DNA from: JAAFHB01 sp038236995
GTDB taxonomy: Bacteria; Bacteroidota; Bacteroidia; Bacteroidales; Prolixibacteraceae
DNA: 30,216 nucleotides
Direction of reading: 5' to 3'
Assembly (NCBI GenBank): GCA_038236995.1
Contig: JBBRZE010000072.1
Span: 1-30,216, forward strand
Part shown: piece by piece, positions 15,892 to 24,006 of the stretch
Position numbering within the stretch: position 1 is the first letter of the stretch
Layout: the number at the start of each line of letters is the position of its first letter
Program-made: the position numbers and the translations under genes
The notes under the pieces: generated by a model
Seen by the model: only the letters and a program-made list of their open reading frames with translations
Databases searched by the model: none
Told to the model about the DNA's origin: nothing

Positions 15892-15925
15892 CGCGTCCCA
15901 TTCCTATTAAATGGAACAGGACGCG
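15892..15925. repeat. GC-rich hairpin between the GH29 and GH105 genes
   Basis: CGCGTCC CA TTCC (15892-15904) pairs with GGAA CA GGACGCG (15913-15925) around TATTAAAT: 7 bp plus 4 bp separated by a 2x2 internal mismatch. It is about 48 bases past the GH29 stop in an otherwise AT-rich gap of 165 bases. No T-run follows on either strand, so it looks more like an mRNA-processing or stabilising hairpin or a REP-type element than a simple terminator. Confidence 0.5.
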
Positions 15926-15972
15926 AAAATTACAGAAATATTTTATAAAAATTGTGTCTTAGTTGATGTTGG

Positions 15973-17640
15973 TCAATCTGCCCTGAAAAGAATCCATTCG
16001 TTTAAAGTCGGATCTTTTGCTTCAACAATTTTCAGACGGAAATAGCGGGCTTTAACCGGAGCAAAAGAGGCAGTATGACCCGATCCGGATGTGGTAACAG
16101 CTGAAGCAACCTCCCATTTTTCACCCGATTTGTATTGAATCTCAATTTTCTGACCGTTGTTATTCCAGGGATGCCAGGGCTCTACAACCGAGAAAGCGCC
16201 GATCGCTGTTTCTTCTCCTAAATCGACTTCTACCCATTTATCTTTATCGTCAGCAGTGGGTTGCCATTTATTTTTAGGGTTTCCGTCGAAGAGATTTTTA
16301 GCTGAAGTGCCCTCTTTTTCTGAAGAAGCAGTTGCTGTCTTTCCCGCGGTTGGTAATGGCAGTACCTCAGGTGCACTGTCCAATTCAACCACCACAACAG
16401 AAGCTATTTTGTCGGGTGCATTACCTGTAAGTGTAATCGTATTCTTAGACTTCGATTTTTCTACTTTCAACGTTTTCTTCGGATCCGAAAGCAGGTAAGC
16501 TCTTGAAATTTTGTTGAGTACAGGAAGTGATATTTTCCCGTCTTTTGGCCAGTCAAAGACATGAAGATAGAGTTTGTTCCCTTTTTGAGTACATCTTCCC
16601 CAGGGAAGGTAGCTAAAAGGGCTGGCAGTTGTTCCATAGATGGCTTCACCATTAATTTTCATCCATTTTCCAACTTCTGCCAATCTTTCAATACTGGGTT
16701 GTGGCACAAGTCCTTCCGAAGTTGGCCCAACATTCAGCAGGTAATTGCCGCCTTTACTTACAATATCGATCAGCGTCTGGATGATCTCTTTCGTCGATTT
16801 CCAGTTGTTGTCCTTCGATTTGTAACCCCAGGTATCGTTCATTGTCATGCAGGTTTCCCAGTTACGTCCCGGGAATCCAGTTGCCGGAACAAATTGTTCA
16901 GGTGTTTCGGTATCACCATTATAGCCGCCACCTAATCTGTTGTTCGTAATCAGGTTAGGGTATTTGGCCAGGATAGGGAGAAATTTTTCAGCACGTTCTT
17001 TGGTCATGTCAGTTGGGGTATCCCACCAAAGTATATCCACTTGCCCGTAATTTGAAAGAATTTCCTTCACCTGTGGAAGGGCTACTTTATCAATGTATTC
17101 ATCCATTGAACCATCCTGTGCTTTGTCCCAATGTCCTCCGCTGGCAGCACCGCCCGGGTTATTCCAGTCCTGAGCCTGAGAATAATAAAATCCAAGCCTG
17201 ATTCCGTTTTTATGACAAGCGTCAGCCAGGGGTTTGAGCAGATCTTTACCATAAGGTGTTGCTTCAACAATGTTCCATTTTGAAGCTTTTGTTTCGAATA
17301 AAGTAAAGCCATCGTGATGTTTAGATGTGATAACCAGGTATTTCATCCCGGCATCTTTGGCCATCTTCACCCATGCTTCCGGATCGTATTTCACCGGATT
17401 AAATTCTTTAGCATATGCCTGGTATCTGGCGGTCGGGATTTTCCCACGGTTCATGATCCATTCACCAATCCCTTCAACGTCTTTCCCATCATAGACTCCG
17501 GCAGGCACTGAATACACCCCCCAATGGATAAATAAACCAAATTTAGCCTCTTTCCACCAATCCATCTTGTCGGGTTTCGTCTGGGCGAAAGCATTTACAG
17601 CCAATACCACTGCAAATAAAAATACCATGATCTTTTTCAT
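15973..17640 (-). CDS. Exported alpha-L-fucosidase, GH29, with C-terminal F5/8-type C domain
   Basis: This retaining glycosidase releases terminal alpha-L-fucose from glycans. The 555 residues start with a signal peptide (MKKIMVFLFAVVLAVNAFAQ). The GH29 barrel (about 25-340) shows KFGLFIHWGVYSVPAG, YLVITSKHHDGF (about 101-112) and VDILWWDTPTD, where Asp207 fits the catalytic nucleophile. The acid/base is less certain; Glu248 (TPEQF) and Glu262 (NWETCMTMND) are candidates. SKGGNYLLNVGPTSEG is another hallmark. A small beta domain follows, then an F5/8 type C (CBM32-like) domain from about 435, with TATASSEKEG, NLFDGNPKNKWQP and ARYFRLKIVEA, which probably binds sugar. It lies 54 bases after fucP. 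No T9SS C-terminal sorting domain is visible, so a periplasmic or surface location is inferred. Confidence 0.95.
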   Translation of the reverse strand: MKKIMVFLFAVVLAVNAFAQTKPDKMDWWKEAKFGLFIHWGVYSVPAGVYDGKDVEGIGEWIMNRGKIPTARYQAYAKEFNPVKYDPEAWVKMAKDAGMKYLVITSKHHDGFTLFETKASKWNIVEATPYGKDLLKPLADACHKNGIRLGFYYSQAQDWNNPGGAASGGHWDKAQDGSMDEYIDKVALPQVKEILSNYGQVDILWWDTPTDMTKERAEKFLPILAKYPNLITNNRLGGGYNGDTETPEQFVPATGFPGRNWETCMTMNDTWGYKSKDNNWKSTKEIIQTLIDIVSKGGNYLLNVGPTSEGLVPQPSIERLAEVGKWMKINGEAIYGTTASPFSYLPWGRCTQKGNKLYLHVFDWPKDGKISLPVLNKISRAYLLSDPKKTLKVEKSKSKNTITLTGNAPDKIASVVVVELDSAPEVLPLPTAGKTATASSEKEGTSAKNLFDGNPKNKWQPTADDKDKWVEVDLGEETAIGAFSVVEPWHPWNNNGQKIEIQYKSGEKWEVASAVTTSGSGHTASFAPVKARYFRLKIVEAKDPTLNEWILFRAD

Positions 17641-17694
17641 CGTGTGTTATTTGATCGTTAGTTATAAATAGTTGAAATCTGTTTCTTAGAATTC

Positions 17695-19026
17695 TTATTT
17701 ATCAACAAGGTGCAATTTAAGGGAGCGATAACTATAGATTGCCACTACAATAAAGCAGATTAAAGGGAGTGCAAACGAGATATTGACTTCGGGCACATAC
17801 CCAAAATACTTCACATCGGCATAGCCGCTTCCTCCGATATCGCAGATATATCCTTGTAATGGAGGAGTAAGCGCACCACCCACAATCGCCATTACCAGTC
17901 CGGCAGAACCAAGTTTAGCCTCGTCGCCCATATCCTTTAGCGCTATTCCATATATGGTTGGGAACATCAACGACATAAATACAGAGATTCCTACCAAACA
18001 ATACAGTCCGCCAATGCCAACAATGAAAATGGAACCCAAAGTCATTACACAAGCACCGATTGCGAAATAAAACATCAGTTTTGCTGGCTTAATATATTTC
18101 AACAGATAGTTACTGATCCATCGACCGGATAGAAACGAGATCATTGCAGCCATATTGTACCAGGTTGCTGTTAACTGAGCTGTTTCTGCCCTCCCTGTAT
18201 TCAGATTTTCAACGTATTGAAAGATAAATGTCCAGCACATAATCTGGGCTCCGACATAAAAAGCCTGAGCAATGACTCCTTCGTAGTACCGCTTATTATT
18301 TATCAAAAGTTTAAAAGTTTTGGGTATTGATATTTCATCATGTTCGTGAACTTTGGGTATTTTCACAAGAATCATTATCACTAAAATAGTTAGAACCAGT
18401 ATGCCAAGCCCGATATATGGAATACTGATCAGATCCAGATCGCTTGTACGAATAGCAGCTTGTTCGGCTGATGGAAGCGCAGCATATGCCTGAGCGGTAA
18501 TGTCATCCGATTTCAATAACTTCATCACATAAATTTGCGCAATCAACATACCGAACAAGGAGCCCATTGGATTGAATGATTGGGCAAGGTTAAGTCTTCG
18601 TGTCGATGATTCGGGATTCCCCATTGCAAGAATAAAAGGATTAGCGGTTGTTTCAAGAAATGCCAGTCCAAAAGTGAGGATATATAAGGAAGCAAGGAAA
18701 AATCCGAATTTTTCGTAAGCTGCTGCGGGATAGAAAAGTAAAGCGCCTATAGCATAAAGGCCAAGCCCAACAAGTATTCCTGCTTTGTAGGAGAACTTTC
18801 GGATAAAAAGTGCGGCAGGAATAGCCATTGTGGCATAACCGCCATAAAATGCAAGCTGAACAAGCGCTGCTTCGAAATTTGAAAGTTCAGGCATCACCTT
18901 TTTAAATGCTAAAACCATCGGATTGGTCATATCATTTGCAATTCCCCAAAGGAAAAAGAGACTTGTGATAAAAATAAATGGTATTAGGTATTTACCTTCA
19001 ACCACTTTTGCTTTAATTTTTTCCAT
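17695..19026 (-). CDS. fucP: L-fucose:H+ symporter (FucP-type MFS permease)
   Basis: This inner-membrane permease takes up L-fucose with a proton. The 443 residues give about 12 hydrophobic helices. Recognisable FucP-family features are FLWGIANDMTNPMV in helix 1 (about 26-39, containing the conserved Asn-Asp pair), LVQLAFYGGYATMAIPA in helix 2, LAFLETTANPFILAMG around helix 4-5, and NLAQSFNPMGSLFG. The ETTANP and NLAQSFNP motifs mark the FHS/FucP branch, which also includes glucose/galactose permeases, so substrate choice rests largely on neighbours: a fucose mutarotase directly upstream (44 bases) and an alpha-L-fucosidase directly downstream. That context makes fucose the best call. Confidence 0.9.
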   Translation of the reverse strand: MEKIKAKVVEGKYLIPFIFITSLFFLWGIANDMTNPMVLAFKKVMPELSNFEAALVQLAFYGGYATMAIPAALFIRKFSYKAGILVGLGLYAIGALLFYPAAAYEKFGFFLASLYILTFGLAFLETTANPFILAMGNPESSTRRLNLAQSFNPMGSLFGMLIAQIYVMKLLKSDDITAQAYAALPSAEQAAIRTSDLDLISIPYIGLGILVLTILVIMILVKIPKVHEHDEISIPKTFKLLINNKRYYEGVIAQAFYVGAQIMCWTFIFQYVENLNTGRAETAQLTATWYNMAAMISFLSGRWISNYLLKYIKPAKLMFYFAIGACVMTLGSIFIVGIGGLYCLVGISVFMSLMFPTIYGIALKDMGDEAKLGSAGLVMAIVGGALTPPLQGYICDIGGSGYADVKYFGYVPEVNISFALPLICFIVVAIYSYRSLKLHLVDK

Positions 19027-19070
19027 AAAGAAAATATTGAAATAATAAGTTTGTATGTGAGTTGAACCGA

Positions 19071-19505
19071 TTAATAAATTGGCGTTACCCCTTTTTTTAG
19101 AATGATGTTTCCATATTTGGCAGTTTCGCCGGTCATTACTACTGCGAATGCGCTTTTTGCCCGTTCATAAAAAGCGAATCTTTCGACCCGTTCAATTGGA
19201 GCAACCGAGGGATTTGTTTCGTGAATGCTTTTCAGATATCCCTCCTCGACAAGTGGATCAAGCGAATCTCCCTTAACGGCTGCCATCATCGCCATCGGAT
19301 GAGCAACATACGCATCGAGTTCAAAAAGGGGTAGAATAGCTGACAGAAGATCTGCAATTTTTAATCCATCGGCACGTAGTATGCGGGGGTTAAAAGTTTC
19401 GCCGGGGAAATGGGCATCGGCCAGTACGATTTCGTCGCCATGACCCATTCTTGCCAGAACGCTGAGCAATTCCGGGCTAATCAAAGGGGATATTCCTTTA
19501 AGCAT
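19071..19505 (-). CDS. fucU: L-fucose mutarotase (RbsD/FucU family)
   Basis: FucU interconverts the alpha and beta anomers of L-fucose in the cytoplasm so that imported sugar can enter the isomerase pathway. The 144-residue length is normal. The N-terminus carries the family signature MLKGISPLISPELLSVLARM then GHGDEIVLADAHFP, with His22 and Asp30 at the expected positions. ERFAFYERAKSAFAVVMTGE and YGNIILKKG complete the active-site region. FucU is separated from RbsD (ribose pyranase) by the ADAHFP sequence and by its place in front of fucP. It is the first gene of the operon, 15-20 bases after a predicted transcription start. Confidence 0.93.
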   Translation of the reverse strand: MLKGISPLISPELLSVLARMGHGDEIVLADAHFPGETFNPRILRADGLKIADLLSAILPLFELDAYVAHPMAMMAAVKGDSLDPLVEEGYLKSIHETNPSVAPIERVERFAFYERAKSAFAVVMTGETAKYGNIILKKGVTPIY

Positions 19506-19525
19506 ATTAGTAGTTTGTATGGAAG

Positions 19526-19555
19526 CAAAGATAAAAAGTTTTTTTTCATGTCAAA
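19526..19555 (-). promoter_or_regulatory. Promoter of the fucU-fucP-GH29-GH105 operon
   Basis: On the minus strand TTTG (19555 to 19552) is followed after 18 bases by TATCTTTG (19533 to 19526), an exact match to both Bacteroidetes promoter elements. Transcription would start near 19520, giving a very short leader before the fucU ATG at 19505. This is the best promoter match in the window. Confidence 0.65.
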
Positions 19556-19700
19556 TGTAATTGGAGCCATCTTCAAATGCTATAGATCAGAAAACCATTT
19601 TTGTGTATATTTTAAACATGAAAAGGTGGTCATTTAGAATCAATTGAAATAATCAATTTTGTCTTCCCAGCACATATCTGTTTTTTTAGCATGTTGTTAT

Positions 19701-19719
19701 ATTTGCAATTGCTGCAAAT
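19701..19719. promoter_or_regulatory. Candidate operator dyad between fucU and the AraC regulator
   Basis: ATTTGCA (19701-19707) and TGCAAAT (19713-19719) form a perfect 7-bp inverted repeat around ATTGC. It lies about 32 bases before the regulator's -7 element, where it could control the regulator's own promoter. A direct repeat AATCAATT (19638-19645 and 19651-19658) lies between this dyad and the fucU promoter and is another possible binding site. Both are inferred from pattern and place only. Confidence 0.35.
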
Positions 19720-19750
19720 TAACCATATTTAGTACTCCCTTAATTTTTGA

Positions 19751-19758
19751 TATCTTTG
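19751..19758 (+). promoter_or_regulatory. -7 element of the AraC-family regulator gene
   Basis: TATCTTTG is an exact TAnnTTTG match 37 bases before the ATG at 19796. No TTG is present at the -33 distance, which would fit a weak or activator-dependent promoter. Confidence 0.45.
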
Positions 19759-19795
19759 TGTATATATTAATTTCATTCCGCTTTATCTTTCCTAA

Positions 19796-20704
19796 ATGAA
19801 GTTTTTCAATGTCCCCGATAAAGGCGATCCCTCGAATATTCCTCAACTCTTTTCGGGTTTGAATATTAATTTGTTGTGTTGCAGGTTCTGGTGGCTCAAG
19901 AACTGGGAAAGCCGGAATATGTCGTTTCCATACTGGCGGATTTACTGGAATAAAAGTTACGGAGGAATTATCTCATTTGCCGGAAAAACAATCGAATTAA
20001 CGCCAAACCAGGTAATTCTTATCCCGCCTTATACTGCCTTCTCGAGCCGGTTAAAGGAAAATACGATACCACCTTCCGGTTACAACCTTGAAGGGGGTCG
20101 GGTAGGAGACGGGGAAACTGAAACAGACTTGTTGCGCGAAGGAACTGTGCTGCATTTGTTTATCCATTTCAACCTGGGTATGCCGTACGATTTTATTGCT
20201 CCGCAATTGTATTCTTTCGAAGTTTCAAACGATCTTCGAACTGATCTGGAAGAACTATCATTCAGTCTTCAGCAAAACAATGTTCAATTGTCGGTGCAGT
20301 CCAGTCTGCTGATTTATAAAATCATCATTCTGGCAGTGAGCCAAATTCCTAAAGAGTTCTGGAACCTTACAACAACCGATCTGCGGATACTGAATGTTTT
20401 AAGGGAGATCGAGGATCATCTTTCGGAGGAACTCACTAATAAAAGGTTAGCAAAGGTAGCGAATATGGCTGTCAACTCTTTTGCCCGTATTTTCAAAGAG
20501 GAAATCGGAATTCCACCACAACAATTTGTAAGAGAGAGAAGGGTGCAGAAAACGAGCATATTGCTTCATCATACTGCTGAACCGATTGAGGAAATCGCAA
20601 GATTGTCAGGTTTTTGCGACCGCTTCCACTTGGCACGTGTCTTCAAGGAAGTCACTTCCTACTCACCGGCACAATACCGTAAGCAGTATTATCCTAAAAG
20701 CTGA
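19796..20704 (+). CDS. AraC-family transcriptional regulator, probable fucose operon activator
   Basis: The 302 residues have two parts. The N-terminal half (about 1-165) is a beta-rich, cupin-like effector-binding region with ITLTPNQV-type strands such as KTIELTPNQVILIPPYTAF, usual in sugar-sensing AraC proteins. The C-terminal part (about 200-302) holds the two helix-turn-helix units: LTNKRLAKVANMAVNSFARIF followed by FKEEIGIPPQQFV, then EPIEEIARLSGFCDRFHLAR and the classic end FKEVTSYSPAQYRKQY. It is transcribed away from fucU across a shared 290-bp region with two promoters and a dyad, so control of the fucose operon and of itself is likely. The effector is inferred to be fucose or a derivative. 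It ends 69 bases before the menaquinone operon. Confidence 0.9.
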   Translation: MKFFNVPDKGDPSNIPQLFSGLNINLLCCRFWWLKNWESRNMSFPYWRIYWNKSYGGIISFAGKTIELTPNQVILIPPYTAFSSRLKENTIPPSGYNLEGGRVGDGETETDLLREGTVLHLFIHFNLGMPYDFIAPQLYSFEVSNDLRTDLEELSFSLQQNNVQLSVQSSLLIYKIIILAVSQIPKEFWNLTTTDLRILNVLREIEDHLSEELTNKRLAKVANMAVNSFARIFKEEIGIPPQQFVRERRVQKTSILLHHTAEPIEEIARLSGFCDRFHLARVFKEVTSYSPAQYRKQYYPKS

Positions 20705-20773
20705 ATTCAATTTTCTGAATAAAATTGGCTGCTTCGCTGCATTTTTCTAATTTCACGCTTTTAATTTATCAGG

Positions 20774-21211
20774 ATGATGTTTCCTAAACTTACTGTTAAT
20801 ACCCCAATTGAGTTAATCAATCAGTATGTCAAAGACACGATGGTTGAAAACCTTGGTATCCAATTTACTGCCATTGGAAATGGATGGGTCGAAGCCACGA
20901 TGCCAGTGGATCACCGAACCTCCCGCCCGGGTGGACTGCTGCATGGAGGCGCAAACCTCGCTCTGGCAGAAACGGTTGCCGGACTCGGTTCCATGCTTTT
21001 GGTCGAAAACGATGAATTTGATATTCGCGGAATTCAGGTCAGCGCCAATCATACGGGTGGTTCATCCGGAGGGACAGTTTTTGCACGAGCTGAAATTCTG
21101 CATCCTGGTAGCCAAACTCATGTTTGGAATATAGAAATAAAAGATGAAGCCGGAAAACTAATTTCGACCGTACGAGTGACCAACATGATTGTAAAACGTA
21201 ATGGAAAATAA
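20774..21211 (+). CDS. menI: Hotdog-fold thioesterase, probable DHNA-CoA thioesterase
   Basis: The enzyme would hydrolyse 1,4-dihydroxy-2-naphthoyl-CoA to DHNA, the step after MenB. The 145 residues show the PaaI/YbdB-type hotdog fold: GNGWVEATMPVDHRTSRPGG, the core helix motif GLLHGGANLALAETVAG with the likely catalytic Glu in ALAET, and strands RGIQVSANHTGG and VRVTNMIVKR. Thioesterases of this group act on several acyl-CoAs, so the specific call comes from its place as first gene of a men operon and its 11-base overlap with menF. Two ATGs stand in tandem (20774 and 20777); either could be used. No consensus -7 was found in the 69-base gap before it. Confidence 0.85.
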   Translation: MMFPKLTVNTPIELINQYVKDTMVENLGIQFTAIGNGWVEATMPVDHRTSRPGGLLHGGANLALAETVAGLGSMLLVENDEFDIRGIQVSANHTGGSSGGTVFARAEILHPGSQTHVWNIEIKDEAGKLISTVRVTNMIVKRNGK

Positions 21212-22316
21212 ACTCCCTTTAACCTTGGTTCTTGATCAACTCATTGAAAAAAATATTGCTTTTGCATGCTGGTTTAACCCTATGGATAATCATATGGGAA
21301 TTGTAGTCAGTAATGCATCTGATGTAAACCAGTTCCATCGTTTTGATCAGCTAAACGGGGAAGCAGGATTTGTATTTGCACCCTTTCGGATTACAGAAAA
21401 TTGCCCGGTTATTCTTCTGAAGCCTGCCATTTATCTTGATGATTTTAATTCAGCAGAACAACTTGATTTCAGTAATATCGAACCATTTAATTCGGTTAAA
21501 AAAGCAGATGGTCATTGCATTATCTGCACAAAAGAAGACTATATCCATACGGTCGAAGAAGCAGTTGCCGCCATCCGCGAAGGGGATCTTTCGAAAGTGA
21601 TAGTTTCCAGGCAAATACCTGTTGACAGGCCTTCGCGATCATTGGAAAGCATTTTTCATGAGTTACACAATCAAACACCAAATGCCTTCACATATCTTGT
21701 CAATCTGCCTGCAACAGGAGTCTGGATGGGTGCCACTCCTGAAGTGCTGCTGAAGTTGGACAGAGGGTTCTTTGAAACTGTATCACTGGCTGGAACGCAA
21801 GTCCGTAAATACGACCTGGATGATTACTGTTGGAATACCAAGGATATTGAAGAACAGGCATTTGTTTCAAGGTATATGCTTGAACTGTTTTACCTTTTCG
21901 ACATTCATAAATACAGGACTACTGGTCCGGAAACCCTTGAAAGCGGTAAAGTAGCACACCTGAAAACCTCTTTCTTTTTTCCGGCTGAAAAAATTGAAAA
22001 TTGCCTCGGTAATTTTGTGGCTGAGTTGCACCCAACTCCTGCCGTTTGCGGATTACCCAAGAATCTTGCCGACGAATTTATTTTGGAAAAAGAAATGCAC
22101 GACCGAAAATATTATTCCGGATATCTTGGTCCATGGAAATTGAATCAACAGGTCAATCTTTTCGTAAATTTACGCTGCATGGAAATTACCAGCGATCAAT
22201 TCATCCTGTACGCCGGAGGCGGAATAACTTCCAAATCAATTCCGGAGCGCGAATGGGAAGAGACGATTCAAAAAGCCAAAACGTTGTTGGATGTAGTTAA
22301 TACCGAACCGGAATGA
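21201..22316 (+). CDS. menF: Isochorismate synthase
   Basis: MenF converts chorismate to isochorismate, the entry step to menaquinone. The 371 residues carry the chorismate-binding fold: YIHTVEEAVAAIREGDLSKVIVSRQ (about 114-138), VWMGATPEVLLKL, the ELHPTPAVCGLPK motif (about 275-287, conserved in isochorismate synthases), DRKYYSGYLGPW and ILYAGGGITSKSIPEREWEET near the end. Anthranilate and aminodeoxychorismate synthases share the fold but have a different HxTP neighbourhood (HPAGTxSG). The start ATG lies inside the end of the thioesterase gene, and its stop overlaps the menD start by 4 bases (ATGA), pointing to translational coupling. Confidence 0.95.
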   Translation: MENKLPLTLVLDQLIEKNIAFACWFNPMDNHMGIVVSNASDVNQFHRFDQLNGEAGFVFAPFRITENCPVILLKPAIYLDDFNSAEQLDFSNIEPFNSVKKADGHCIICTKEDYIHTVEEAVAAIREGDLSKVIVSRQIPVDRPSRSLESIFHELHNQTPNAFTYLVNLPATGVWMGATPEVLLKLDRGFFETVSLAGTQVRKYDLDDYCWNTKDIEEQAFVSRYMLELFYLFDIHKYRTTGPETLESGKVAHLKTSFFFPAEKIENCLGNFVAELHPTPAVCGLPKNLADEFILEKEMHDRKYYSGYLGPWKLNQQVNLFVNLRCMEITSDQFILYAGGGITSKSIPEREWEETIQKAKTLLDVVNTEPE

Positions 22317-23995
22317 TTTCAGATAAAAAACATGTTCAACAGCTTGCGGCATCGCTCCTGAAAAGGGGAATTACAGATATCGTGATTTCGCCCGGAAGTC
22401 GCAATGCACCAATGATTAATACGTTTACTGGGATACCCGGGTTTTGCTGTCGGAATATTGTTGATGAACGCAGCGCTGGCTATTTTGCTCTTGGTTTGGC
22501 ATTGGCAAAACAAAAACCGGTTGTGTTGGTTTGCAGTTCCGGAACGGCTGCATTAAATTATACTCCAGCTGTTGCGGAGGCATTTTACCAGAATATTCCG
22601 CTGATTATTCTCACGGCTGATCGTCCCGATTACTGGATTGATCAGGCTGAAAGTCAATGTATCCGTCAGGAGAATATTTATCAGAATTTCACAAAAAAGG
22701 AAATCAGTTTACCTATAGGCGAATCGGAAAAAGAACTTTGGTTTGCTGCAAGGCTAATGAACGAATGTCTGAATCTTTCTGTTTCAGGACAGCCCGCTCC
22801 CGTGCATATCAATATTCCGCTCGAAGAACCGTTGCATAAACTGGTTCAGATGGATTTGCCGGAAGTAAAGGATATTGAGCTGGCAGAAACTAAAAATGGT
22901 TTAGAAGAAAATGAACTTGCTCGGCTGATTGAAACGATTAACCAGTCGCAAAAAATAATGATCCTGGCAGGGCAGCTGAATCCCAATCAAGATCTGGAAA
23001 GTATTCTGATTAAGCTGGTTGCTAAAACCGGAGCAGTCGTTCTGCATGAGCATTTGTCAAATCTTTCGGATCAGCAGTTTTGTGGAAGCATCGATGTGCT
23101 GATGGCCGGCATCCTGGATGAAAACATCGAATCTTACAAACCAGATTTACTAATTAGTTTTGGAGGACAGTTTGTCTCCAAGGCACTTAAACAATTTCTT
23201 CGGAAAAATAAACCTGCACAACATTGGCATATGAGCCCTTCCGGTGAACATTTTGACACTTACCAGTCACTCACAAAAGTTATCAAAATGGAGGCTGTCA
23301 ATTTCTTTTATGCACTTTCGGATCTTGTTCTGCAAATCGATGAAAGCTACCTTCAATTGTGGAAAAACAAAGAAGCGAAGGTCAATCATCTTCGCGATGA
23401 ATTTGTTGCGCGCATAGAATTCTGTGATTTGAAAGCTTTTAATCTAATCCGACAAAAAATACCTGCCAATACGGTCATTCATTTGGGAAATAGTTCGCCT
23501 GTGCGGTATGCATTGATCCACAATCGGGTTGAAAACGCCATTTATTTCAGCAACCGTGGCACTGCAGGAATTGATGGTTGCTTATCGACAGCCGTTGGTT
23601 TTGCCAGTGAATCGGATAAAATAAATACGATTATTTTGGGTGACCTGTCTTTCTTCTACGATTCGAATGCCTTGTGGAATAAATACATTGGACCGAATTT
23701 GCGAATCATTGTTATTCACAATGGTGGTGGGAATATCTTCGGCATGATCAAAGGTCCGTCTGACTCACCAGCTTTTACTGAACATTTTTTAGCTGAAAAT
23801 ACACACAAAGCGGAAGTATTGGCCAAAGCATTCGGACTGGATTATTTCAAGGCCGAAAACGAATCAGAACTTGAAAAGGCACTGGATGATTTTTATTCCC
23901 AAAAACAGCAGCAAGTTGCTTTATTGGAGATTTTTACGAATGAAGAGGTGAATGTCAGGTTATTTCGGGAACTATTTAAACAAGTTAAAAACTAA
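22313..23995 (+). CDS. menD: 2-succinyl-5-enolpyruvyl-6-hydroxy-3-cyclohexene-1-carboxylate synthase
   Basis: MenD is a thiamine-diphosphate enzyme that adds decarboxylated 2-oxoglutarate to isochorismate to form SEPHCHC. The 560-residue length is normal. The N-terminal Pyr domain has VISPGSRNAPM and NIVDERSAGYFALGLAL, with Glu52 as the catalytic TPP-activating residue, then VCSSGTAALNYTPAVAEA and PLIILTADRPDYW. The C-terminal PP domain has the TPP/Mg motif starting GDLSFFYDSNALW and continuing to IIVIHNGGGNIFGM. These motifs separate MenD from acetolactate-synthase-like relatives. It overlaps menF by 4 bases and is followed after 11 bases by menB; menH, often placed between them elsewhere, is absent. 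Confidence 0.96.
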   Translation: MISDKKHVQQLAASLLKRGITDIVISPGSRNAPMINTFTGIPGFCCRNIVDERSAGYFALGLALAKQKPVVLVCSSGTAALNYTPAVAEAFYQNIPLIILTADRPDYWIDQAESQCIRQENIYQNFTKKEISLPIGESEKELWFAARLMNECLNLSVSGQPAPVHINIPLEEPLHKLVQMDLPEVKDIELAETKNGLEENELARLIETINQSQKIMILAGQLNPNQDLESILIKLVAKTGAVVLHEHLSNLSDQQFCGSIDVLMAGILDENIESYKPDLLISFGGQFVSKALKQFLRKNKPAQHWHMSPSGEHFDTYQSLTKVIKMEAVNFFYALSDLVLQIDESYLQLWKNKEAKVNHLRDEFVARIEFCDLKAFNLIRQKIPANTVIHLGNSSPVRYALIHNRVENAIYFSNRGTAGIDGCLSTAVGFASESDKINTIILGDLSFFYDSNALWNKYIGPNLRIIVIHNGGGNIFGMIKGPSDSPAFTEHFLAENTHKAEVLAKAFGLDYFKAENESELEKALDDFYSQKQQQVALLEIFTNEEVNVRLFRELFKQVKN

Positions 23996-24006
23996 AACGA
24001 CATACA

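Noticed and set aside
21201..22316. Anthranilate or aminodeoxychorismate synthase component I
   Set aside because: The HPTPAVCG motif and men operon context indicate isochorismate synthase; no glutamine amidotransferase partner is adjacent.
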